A stretch of 64,000 bases of DNA from Lachnospiraceae bacterium (GTDB taxonomy: Bacteria > Bacillota > Clostridia > Lachnospirales > Lachnospiraceae): the NCBI GenBank assembly GCA_017517305.1, contig JAFWZV010000015.1, positions 1-64,000 of the forward strand, read 5' to 3'. This document shows, piece after piece, positions 18,631-26,068 of the stretch. Under the pieces are notes generated by a model. That model ran no database searches, was not told the origin of the DNA, and was given only the letters and a program-made list of their open reading frames with translations. A program made the position numbers and the translations under genes. The stretch's first letter is position 1. The number at the start of each line of letters is the position of its first letter.

Positions 18631-18990
18631 GAATTTCTTTATGGCTAGGGTATGTGATTCATGCATCTTACTCCTATACCCACGGATTAGTGAATTTCTT
18701 CATGGCTTGGGTATGTGGCTTATACAGCTTACTCCTATACCCACAGATTAGTGAATTTCTTCATGGCTTGGGTATGTGACTTATGCAGCTTACTCCTATA
18801 CCCACAGATTAGTGAATTTCTTCATGGCTTGGGTATGTAATTCATGCAGCTTACTCCTATACCCACAGATTAGTGAATTTCTTCATGGCTTGGGTATGTG
18901 ACTTATATAGCTTACTCCTATACCCACAGATTAGTGAATTTCTTCCTGGGCTGGGTATGTGGCTTATGCAGCAAGCTTCCATACCCGCGC
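18631..18990. repeat. 61-bp tandem hairpin array (six units)
   Basis: Six units start at 18631, 18692, 18753, 18814, 18875 and 18936, each exactly 61 bp. Every unit has a conserved GATTAGTGAATTTCTTC lead, then TGGGTAT, a variable 8-10-nt patch, CTTACTCC and ATACCCA, so each can fold into a TGGGTAT/ATACCCA hairpin. The first unit is diverged at its start. The last differs most, with GCAGCAAGCTTCCATACCC. It lies in the 660-bp gap (18428-19089) between the OPT gene and a lipid-kinase gene; the rest of that gap is AT-rich with no gene seen. Confidence 0.9.
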
Positions 18991-19089
18991 CACATAAGAA
19001 AACTCACAGGAACAAATCCTGCGAGTTTATATACATGTAAATCTATATGTCAACACAAGTCATTAATACAACGATACACCTTGCAAACA

Positions 19090-20013
19090 CTACACAATAA
19101 GCCTGAGCTTCTCTGGCAGACATTCCATAACCACATGGTCCACATCTGCGCAGTATTCTCCATCCTCATGAAGCACTACCGGCTTATCCATCTTTATCTC
19201 ACATTTCTTGCAGTTAATAATATCGAAGCCAGGTATCCACTCGTGCTTTGCCGCAACTAAAAATGGTAGGCAAAAGAATGTAACCCACTTTGGAATACCA
19301 TGTACAATACACATAGATAAGAGTCCATCCTTTGCATCTGCGCGTGGTGCCATAGGAACTCCACCACCCTCAGCTCTAAAGTTCATAGCAGCCGCAAATA
19401 TCAGCTTACTAAACTCTTTTTCTTCACTATCATCAAAGGTGGCTTTAACCTCTGCTGTTTCCATAGAAAACAAGGTCTGAATAGTGAGAATGATATAAGT
19501 AAGTTTTCCTAATTTAAGCTTATTCAAAAACTTTTTAAGCTTAGAGGTAAGGGCCTTCTTGCACACGATAGCATCAAGACCAACACCTGCACTTATGGCA
19601 AAATATCTTGGTGTCTCACAGCCTTCCCACCAAACCTTGCCCATATCTATGTTTTCAGTGATTATACTGTTAGTTATTATATCCGCCTGAAGTAATGGAT
19701 CCTTGCTAATATTCAAACCTCTTGCGAAATCATTACCTGAGCCAGTTGGTATAACTCCGAAGCGAATCTTCTTAAAGTCAGCAATACCATTTAAAACCTC
19801 GTTAATAGTACCATCTCCACCGATGGTAACCATGGTTATCTCATCATAAGGAAGCTTACTAATTTTCTGGGCAAGTACAGTTGCATGACCCTCATACTTT
19901 GTCTCAAAGGCTTTAAACTCCACACCTTGTCTCTTAAGATGATTCCTAACCTGCTTCCAAATATTAAGTCCTTCTCCACTCCTTGCTGTTCCGTTAACAA
20001 TAAAGTATATCAA
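19090..20013 (-). CDS. Diacylglycerol/lipid kinase (YegS/BmrU type)
   Basis: A 307-residue lipid kinase of the DagK/YegS family, probably phosphorylating diacylglycerol or a related lipid at the membrane. The ATP-binding signature GGDGT is at residues 65-69 (TIGGDGTINEVLNG), followed by PTGSGNDFARGL and the C-terminal regulatory lobe (VVLHEDGEYCADVDHV). Translation appears to begin at TTG (20011-20013), the only start placed correctly behind the GGGAGGA site. It is a single gene between the hairpin array and the B12 transporter genes. Confidence 0.9.
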   Translation of the reverse strand: MIYFIVNGTARSGEGLNIWKQVRNHLKRQGVEFKAFETKYEGHATVLAQKISKLPYDEITMVTIGGDGTINEVLNGIADFKKIRFGVIPTGSGNDFARGLNISKDPLLQADIITNSIITENIDMGKVWWEGCETPRYFAISAGVGLDAIVCKKALTSKLKKFLNKLKLGKLTYIILTIQTLFSMETAEVKATFDDSEEKEFSKLIFAAAMNFRAEGGGVPMAPRADAKDGLLSMCIVHGIPKWVTFFCLPFLVAAKHEWIPGFDIINCKKCEIKMDKPVVLHEDGEYCADVDHVVMECLPEKLRLIV

Positions 20014-20133
20014 GATATATCCTCCCTAGTATTATACAAACAACATCGCACTGTATAATTTAAAACTATTTTATCCGATTAAATAATACACTTTCTTCAA
20101 TTAATTTGCAATCTCTACCAGAAATTACATCAT

Positions 20134-20955
20134 TCAACAGCCATAATGTGGCACTAAGTATGTCCTGCCTTTTCCCGAAGATTCTACCACTTCAAACTTC
20201 ATAGCATACAATTCTTCAAGATTAGCAGGTGTCAGCACCTGCTTAGTTGTTCCCTGAGCCACCACTTTGCCATCCTTCATCAACACTATGTCACTGCAAA
20301 ATGTAGCCGCCAGATTAATATCATGAAGTATAGCAACTATGGTCTTTTTCTTCTCAGTCCTAAGTCTATCAAGAAGCTGCATAAGACCAACCTGATGTGT
20401 AATATCAAGGTTAGACACCGGCTCATCAAGTATAATCCATTGTGTGTCCTGGGCTATAGTTCTAGCAATCATCACCCTCTGTCTTTCACCACCACTAAGT
20501 AGCCTTATACTCTTATCCTTAAACTTAAGACAATCTGTAAACTCCATAGCCTCATGTATTATTTTCTTGTCTTCATCACTTAACGGAGACAACGCCTTTC
20601 TATAGGGTTCTCTTCCCATAGAAACAATTTCTTCCACAGTGAATTCTACTGTATTATTTATTGTCTGAGGCAGAAAGGACATACTTCTGGCTAAATCCTT
20701 ACGCCTAATATCGTTCAAATCAATTTCATCAAGCTCCACAGTTCCCCTTGTTGCACCCTGTAGTTTAAGTAACTGTCTTACAAAGCTAGTCTTACCAGCT
20801 CCATTTGGTCCCAATAAACCATAAATTTTTCCCGAATTCAAATCTATAGAAATCTCATCTAATATAGGACTAGCCTTTTTCACAGGTTGCCAGGAAAGAT
20901 TATCTACATGTATATTTTCTAAAGCTTCTATACGTTCTATATTTTTATCCTTCAC
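20134..20955 (-). CDS. btuD: B12 ABC transporter ATP-binding protein
   Basis: A 273-residue ATPase of a FecCD-type importer. Walker A GPNGAGKT is at 49-56, signature LSGGE at 153-157 and Walker B IILDEP at 174-179, followed by the H-loop (VAILHDINLAATF). The start codon appears to be GTG. It follows the permease after 11 bp and is the last gene of the riboswitch-led operon. The family also serves ferric siderophores and haem; the cobalamin riboswitch upstream is what points to B12 or cobinamide. Confidence 0.9.
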   Translation of the reverse strand: MKDKNIERIEALENIHVDNLSWQPVKKASPILDEISIDLNSGKIYGLLGPNGAGKTSFVRQLLKLQGATRGTVELDEIDLNDIRRKDLARSMSFLPQTINNTVEFTVEEIVSMGREPYRKALSPLSDEDKKIIHEAMEFTDCLKFKDKSIRLLSGGERQRVMIARTIAQDTQWIILDEPVSNLDITHQVGLMQLLDRLRTEKKKTIVAILHDINLAATFCSDIVLMKDGKVVAQGTTKQVLTPANLEELYAMKFEVVESSGKGRTYLVPHYGC

Positions 20956-20966
20956 TTTAATACCCC

Positions 20967-22004
20967 CTATACTTTCTTCCTATTTCTTAGAATCAGGAAT
21001 ATGAAAAATGGAGCTCCAAGCACGGAGGTTATTATTCCAACTGGTATCTCAGTAGGAGCTGCTATGGTTCTTGCTGCCGTATCGCACAACATAAGAAATG
21101 TAGCTCCACCAAAGAAGGAATATGGAAGAAGACTCTTATTATTAGAACCACTTAAAAGTCTCACTGAATGAGGTATTATTAGTCCCACAAATCCAATTAT
21201 TCCACTAACAGAAACTGCGGACGCCACTAAAAATGAAGATATAACTATAATTACTCTTCTAACCTTCACCGTATCAACACCTAAAGATTTTGCTTCCTCT
21301 TCCCCCATCATCATCACATTTATCTTCTGAGCAAAGGCAAAAAGCAAAATCACACCTAGAGCAACCATCACCACAAGAAATCTAACCTTCTCCCAGGTTG
21401 CTGCAGAAAAGCTTCCCAAAGTCCACATATACACCTTGTCAACCTGCTCTTCATTAAAGGTCATAAGTAGAGAAATGATTGCACTTAGCATAGTACTTAT
21501 GGCAGTACCTGTTAGCAACATATTTGTGGTGGAAATCTCCCCACCCACTCTGGCAAGATGGTACACCAAAAACACTGTAAGTAATGCACCTATAAAGGCA
21601 CATATTCCTACAGTTCCCAAACTAAGAAAGCTTATTGTCACTCCGCTAAGCATACCAAAGGTTGCTCCAAGAGCTGCTCCAGAGGATACTCCAAGTATGT
21701 GTGGATCCGCCAGGGAGTTACCGAAAACTCCCTGGAACACTCCTCCCACCACAGCCAGTGCACCACCCACCAAGGCAGACAGCACTATTCTTGGCATACG
21801 TACCTTCCAAACGATTATTTCGTATGTGGCTCCTATATCCGACACATCTATCAAATCACCCACAAATGGTAGCTTGCTCACAAAAAGTCTTAAGCTATCC
21901 CACACTGACAAATTTGCAGAGCCAACAGACACCGAAAAAATCATCCCAGCTAACATTACTAATATTAAAATGATTATGTTAAGCCATCTTCTGTTACATT
22001 TCAT
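20967..22004 (-). CDS. btuC: B12 ABC transporter permease (FecCD family)
   Basis: A 345-residue polytopic permease of the BtuC/FecCD family, about ten membrane helices. Family signatures include KVRMPRIVLSALVGGALAVVGGVFQGVFGNSLADPHILGVSSGAALG (read in parts: RMPRI, GGVFQGVFGN, LADPHILGVSSGA) and the coupling-helix region GIIGFVGLIIPHSVRLL. It is 3 bp after the binding-protein gene and would form the membrane channel with BtuD. Confidence 0.92.
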   Translation of the reverse strand: MKCNRRWLNIIILILVMLAGMIFSVSVGSANLSVWDSLRLFVSKLPFVGDLIDVSDIGATYEIIVWKVRMPRIVLSALVGGALAVVGGVFQGVFGNSLADPHILGVSSGAALGATFGMLSGVTISFLSLGTVGICAFIGALLTVFLVYHLARVGGEISTTNMLLTGTAISTMLSAIISLLMTFNEEQVDKVYMWTLGSFSAATWEKVRFLVVMVALGVILLFAFAQKINVMMMGEEEAKSLGVDTVKVRRVIIVISSFLVASAVSVSGIIGFVGLIIPHSVRLLSGSNNKSLLPYSFFGGATFLMLCDTAARTIAAPTEIPVGIITSVLGAPFFIFLILRNRKKV

Positions 22005-22007
22005 ATA

Positions 22008-22979
22008 TTATTCAAATACCCCCGGATGGAATATCTTAGCAAGCTCTAATATTCCCTGTGCATTTCTATAGCCCTGTCTCTCTAGCATATTTACATCCAT
22101 AGTGTAAACCTTGCCATTCTTCACTGCTGAAAGCTCACTGTAATTAGGTGCATTTACAAAGTCATCCTTCATCCATTCACTGATGATTATTATATCTGGA
22201 TCTGATTCTATAATTTTCTCAAGACTTATATTCCAACCACTAATGTCCTTAGCTATATTGTCACCGCCTGCAAGCTCTAACATACCACCTACAAATGTGT
22301 CTCCTCCGGCAGTGTAATCACCATACTCCCCATAGCCAACAACGTAATATACTGTTGGTTTATCCAAGTCCTTAGTCTTTTCATGTATGTTAGAAACAGT
22401 GGTTTTCATATCAGCTATAAGCTCTGCTGCCTTCTGATTATTATTTGTGATTTTTCCCAAATCACTTAGGAGCACATAAACACCATCTATATTTGTGTCC
22501 TCATGAAGCACTACCACAGGTATACCTGCCTCACCAAGCTTAGTTATTCCCTCCTCAGTAAAGGTTGTAGCAATTACTACATCTGGCTCTAAGGATATAA
22601 TCTTCTCCAAATCAGGCTTATCAATAGCACCTACTGACTGAATATTCGCAGTTTCAGCAGGATAATCACAGTAGTCAGTTCTACCAACCACCTTATCACC
22701 TACCCCAAGCTCGAATAACATCTCTGTCATATTTGGGGCAACAGAAACTATCCTTTCAGGACAAGCCTCAATGGTTACAACATTTCCGTATGAATCTGCA
22801 AACTCAAATGGATAAACAGTATCAGCTACATTACTAGCCTCACCAGAATCAACGCTTTGGGTAGTAACCCCTGAATCAGCGCCATTAGAATCTTTGGCCT
22901 TTTCTCCACAACCTGCAAGTCCCATTACAAGCAGCATCATGGCAACAAGTAAAGCCACCTTGTTCTTTAAATATTTCAT
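22008..22979 (-). CDS. btuF: B12-binding lipoprotein (BtuF-like)
   Basis: A 323-residue substrate-binding lipoprotein with signal peptide and lipobox LAGC. The mature part has the two-lobed FecB/BtuF fold: PERIVSVAPNMTEMLFELGVGDKVVGRTDYCDYP at the start (SVAPNMTEML is typical of BtuF), a central helix, and SEWMKDDFVNAPNYSEL in the second lobe. The ATG at 22979 has GGAG 5 nt upstream. It is the first gene after the cobalamin riboswitch, which supports a cobalamin or corrinoid ligand. Confidence 0.9.
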   Translation of the reverse strand: MKYLKNKVALLVAMMLLVMGLAGCGEKAKDSNGADSGVTTQSVDSGEASNVADTVYPFEFADSYGNVVTIEACPERIVSVAPNMTEMLFELGVGDKVVGRTDYCDYPAETANIQSVGAIDKPDLEKIISLEPDVVIATTFTEEGITKLGEAGIPVVVLHEDTNIDGVYVLLSDLGKITNNNQKAAELIADMKTTVSNIHEKTKDLDKPTVYYVVGYGEYGDYTAGGDTFVGGMLELAGGDNIAKDISGWNISLEKIIESDPDIIIISEWMKDDFVNAPNYSELSAVKNGKVYTMDVNMLERQGYRNAQGILELAKIFHPGVFE

Positions 22980-23032
22980 ATTACTCCATTCTTTGTACTT
23001 TCGCCTCAACAAAAGTCAACGATAATTATTAT

Positions 23033-23290
23033 GGCAGGTCTCCTGGCTTACAGACATCATAACCCTCGTCTTCTCAGATTTATGCGCTAAATAGCACACT
23101 CCATCCAATGACGCCGCATGTCAATTTATGGGTTGCGGATATGGGATATGAGGTGAAGTCTCCCTGACAGGCAGCAAGCTGACCTACAGGTATTCTCCTT
23201 CTGCTTACAGTAGTAGAGGCTGCTACGGATTCGCACCGTATTCCCTTTTCACCTTTCACTACAAAGGCACCACAAGGGGAGTGTAGCATT
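23033..23290 (-). promoter_or_regulatory. Cobalamin riboswitch
   Basis: On the minus strand the leader reads, from its 5' part, AAAGGGAATACGGTGCGAAT then CCGTAGCAGCC, a CTACTGTAAGC-AGAAGGAG region, and the B12-box AAGCCAGGAGACCTGCC (23033-23049). These are the conserved pieces of the adenosylcobalamin riboswitch in the correct order. It ends about 53 bp before the btuF start, so ligand binding would hide the ribosome binding site or cause termination and lower transporter expression when B12 is plentiful. Confidence 0.93.
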
Positions 23291-23362
23291 AAATATATTA
23301 TTTTTCAACATATAAATGCACACATCCCCTAGTGGCTTATGAGCTTTTACCTTTGAATTATT

Positions 23363-24910
23363 CTATACTCCGAATCCTATTGCTTTCCTAGTTTCCTTAG
23401 TAACCCTTCTGTCTTCGAAGAATTTCTCCGCCGCTCTTCTCACATCCGCTGGAGCAACTACTATTCCCGAAAGGGCCTCTGCCTCCCTATCATAAAGTTC
23501 CACGTATTTATTGCGCTTAATCAATTCCGCAAGATTTCTAACCACTCTGGCATTGCGCTGATTGTCCTCTAGCTCTGCCACAAATTCTGAAATTTCTTTT
23601 GAAACATCTGTTTTCTCATAGTCAAAGCCATCCTTGTCTAGAAATTTGCACCCAATTTCAACCAGAGTTTCCTGATTATAATCAGGTATGGATACAAAAT
23701 CCTTAATTCTTGATTCGAGACCTGCATCTAATGCTAAAAATTCTCTTATTTCTGACTCATATCCAGCTATAATTATATGCTTATATCTATATTCCGGGTT
23801 CTCCATAAAGTACACCAGCTTCTTAACCAATGCCTGTGCAAAATTATCTCCTCCACCAGCTGTAAGCAATCCGCCTATCTCATCAATAACTATTAAATCT
23901 GAATTATCAAATACTCGGTCCGCCTCCCTCTCGGTATGTCCAACATAGCCTTTTATAAAGGATCTAGCGCTAATTATCTCGTATCCCATATCCTGTAAAA
24001 GTCCCTCCTGTCTTAGGGCTTCAGCGATTATTTCCATAATAGTGCTTTTGCCCATGCCAGGCTTTCCTGCCAAGGCTAGTCTAATTCCTACCCTCCTATT
24101 CTTATTCCCACTAATTCTTGCTTCAGCAACAGTTGCCTTAATCAGCCTTGACAGCTCAAGCTTAACCTCCTCCAGGCCAACCATATCAGCAAACAGCTGC
24201 TGCCAGGAGGGTTCATTTCCCATATCCATGATACCACTTATATCCTGATTAATTGTAAGCTGCATATCACTACCCATAGAAATGCTCCATATTATGGACA
24301 CTGCGTTGGCAATAGTGGAAAAGGACAGTCTATTCCCCCGCCTAATCACCTGCTCTATGGCACTAACAGTGCCCGGCATAGGCTCTAGGCCAAATTGAAG
24401 CTTAAATCTATCTTCAATATATCTACCATAATCCACACCAAAAATTCTCATTCCTCTAGCGCCACTTTCATACATGAACGAGTTCAATTTCTCCCGACTA
24501 AACCTCTTGTCTGCCACAAATATTGTTCTATACCCTCTTTGCTCCAACCAAGAGGATGCCATATTCAAAAATGAAATGTCACTCATATCCTCCCTAGATA
24601 ATTCTATGGCAACCATGTGATTTTCTAAGCTGTCACATCCACCTGATGCAATAATTGTCAAATCCTGCAAAGCGTTAGCTTTACTACCACTATAGCTATC
24701 CCTAATAGTTGCAAAATCACTCTTAGAAATCATAGTAATTCCATCCTGCTTCCAAAGTCTAAATGCTAAGTCAGCCAGAATATCACCCTCTATATCCCCT
24801 TCAAAATGCACCACTTTATCACTTCTACATGCCGAACCGCCCTTGTAATATCTACGTAAATCCTCTCCTGTTCTAGCCCATTTGTGCTTATATATAATCT
24901 GTGTTTTCAT
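23363..24910 (-). CDS. CbxX/SpoVK-type AAA+ ATPase
   Basis: A 515-residue protein. Residues 1-225 are an uncharacterised N-terminal region. From about 240 a CbxX/CfxQ-type AAA+ module follows: Walker A GKPGMGKST (282-290), Walker B LIVIDEIGG (339-347), then an arginine-containing GLESRIKDFV and a C-terminal helical lid (ELEDNQRNARVVRNL). CbxX relatives remodel protein complexes such as Rubisco. The usual N-terminal G-x-P-G-T-G-K-T is altered (M for T). It lies 19 bp after an XRE regulator gene. Confidence 0.85.
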   Translation of the reverse strand: MKTQIIYKHKWARTGEDLRRYYKGGSACRSDKVVHFEGDIEGDILADLAFRLWKQDGITMISKSDFATIRDSYSGSKANALQDLTIIASGGCDSLENHMVAIELSREDMSDISFLNMASSWLEQRGYRTIFVADKRFSREKLNSFMYESGARGMRIFGVDYGRYIEDRFKLQFGLEPMPGTVSAIEQVIRRGNRLSFSTIANAVSIIWSISMGSDMQLTINQDISGIMDMGNEPSWQQLFADMVGLEEVKLELSRLIKATVAEARISGNKNRRVGIRLALAGKPGMGKSTIMEIIAEALRQEGLLQDMGYEIISARSFIKGYVGHTEREADRVFDNSDLIVIDEIGGLLTAGGGDNFAQALVKKLVYFMENPEYRYKHIIIAGYESEIREFLALDAGLESRIKDFVSIPDYNQETLVEIGCKFLDKDGFDYEKTDVSKEISEFVAELEDNQRNARVVRNLAELIKRNKYVELYDREAEALSGIVVAPADVRRAAEKFFEDRRVTKETRKAIGFGV

Positions 24911-24929
24911 ACCCTAATCCTCCTTCAAA

Positions 24930-25748
24930 TTAAATATATGTCCAGACATTAGGATCACCATCAAGGCAGTCTTCTGACAGATCTTCCTCCCAATCCTCAT
25001 TGTCATCATCAGCATCATCAACTAATAGTTCTCCGTCTTCTGAGTAATCATCCTCATCCATGCTGTCCTCTCTAAGATATGTACCATCACAAAAATCCTT
25101 CTCTCTACTGCTTAATGCCAACAGAAAATCCGACTTGTACACTCCATCAAATAATCTCTCCAGCATACCTGCAAAATCATATTCATCCCAAAGCTCTTTA
25201 TATCTTCTATAGTCCATCTGCCCCTCTTCATCACACCAATCCTTAGCGAACAAATCGTATATGATTCGTGGCTCCTTCTGAAGCAATCTCCATCTAGCCA
25301 CAAATCTGTCTCTATGCTGCCCCTCCATGTTACTCATCAAATCATATAACCCCTTGTGTAACAAATTATTGTACATAAATCTCTGTGTTTCTCTTGTCAT
25401 AAAATACTCCTCCTTATTCTTAAGCTCTTCTATCTCCTGTTCTAACTGATTAACCCTACTTCTAAGAACGCATTGTAGCTTTGAACCACTGTTCAGCTTT
25501 AATATCTCCAAAGGACATATGTCATACATATTTCCCAAGGTTAACAGACGGATAAGATCCGGTATATTTCTACCATTCTGCCAATTATATATAGCCTGTG
25601 TGGTGGCAAGTCCCAACATGTCAGCTATCTGGTGTTTAGTCAGGTTACCACCCTCAATCAAACGGTATATCTCATCCCCTGTGGCCTGCATATCAATATT
25701 GAAGGAAGGGTTGCCGGAAATGGTAAAAAACTCATTTTTAATCTTCAT
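24930..25748 (-). CDS. XRE-family regulator with acidic C-terminal tail
   Basis: A 272-residue protein. Residues about 22-80 form a helix-turn-helix of the XRE type (NLTKHQIADMLGLATTQAIYNWQNGRNIPD). A coiled helix (about 98-125) and an alpha-helical middle follow, and the last 45 residues are almost all Asp and Glu before NVWTYI. The acidic tail could mimic DNA or interact with the AAA+ partner. It is co-transcribed with the CbxX-type gene 19 bp downstream and starts just after a strong terminator, so it probably has a promoter close to the gene. Confidence 0.8.
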   Translation of the reverse strand: MKIKNEFFTISGNPSFNIDMQATGDEIYRLIEGGNLTKHQIADMLGLATTQAIYNWQNGRNIPDLIRLLTLGNMYDICPLEILKLNSGSKLQCVLRSRVNQLEQEIEELKNKEEYFMTRETQRFMYNNLLHKGLYDLMSNMEGQHRDRFVARWRLLQKEPRIIYDLFAKDWCDEEGQMDYRRYKELWDEYDFAGMLERLFDGVYKSDFLLALSSREKDFCDGTYLREDSMDEDDYSEDGELLVDDADDDNEDWEEDLSEDCLDGDPNVWTYI

Positions 25749-25780
25749 ATTATAGTCCTCCTTTTATCTTTGTATTAAAA

Positions 25781-25834
25781 AACGCCGAACAAAGACATAC
25801 TAATCCACTGATTAATATATCCTTGTCCGGCGTT
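25781..25834 (-). terminator. Strong terminator after the GTPase-Com operon
   Basis: Long minus-strand hairpin, AACGCCGGACAAGGATAT paired with ATGTCTTTGTTCGGCGTT (with G-U pairs), extended by TTAATC/GATTAG, then TTTTTT. It ends the upstream operon only about 33 bp before the XRE start, so it could also act as an attenuator for that gene. Confidence 0.9.
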
Positions 25835-25912
25835 GGTCGCTAAGCTTAGCCTGCGCCTATTTGCTCGGTACTATTTCTTATATGTTTCTTATTTATAAAA
25901 CATATTCCATAT

Positions 25913-26068
25913 TTACTTTTTGGATATAAGCTTTAAACGCATATTTGAGAATTGCAGTATACTTTTACATCTATAACACTTTATATTTACAGTAGTACCA
26001 CATCCCTCTGCATCGAAAACTCTAAAATTGCAAACTGGACAATTCATTATGGTAAATTCTTTACTCAT
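25913..26068 (-). CDS. Com-like zinc-ribbon peptide (51 aa)
   Basis: A short protein. It contains CPVC (10-13), another Cys at 23, and CYRC (31-34), spaced as in the Mu Com zinc finger and related cysteine-rich KTR peptides, where the second knuckle is C-x-R/K-C. Mu Com is a translational activator that binds mRNA. The ATG overlaps the stop of the large GTPase-like gene (ATGAGTAA) and AAAGGAGG lies about 10 nt upstream, which strongly supports translation coupled to that gene. A role as RNA-binding partner of the GTPase is inference. Confidence 0.75.
   Translation of the reverse strand: MSKEFTIMNCPVCNFRVFDAEGCGTTVNIKCYRCKSILQFSNMRLKLISKK

Noticed and set aside
18631-18990. CRISPR array
   Set aside because: The repeat period is 61 bp but nearly the whole unit is conserved; there are no unrelated spacers and no cas genes.
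18898-19260. A 120-codon plus-strand frame over the repeat array end and the lipid-kinase gene
   Set aside because: It starts inside the repeats and runs antisense through a clear conserved kinase gene; no ribosome site.
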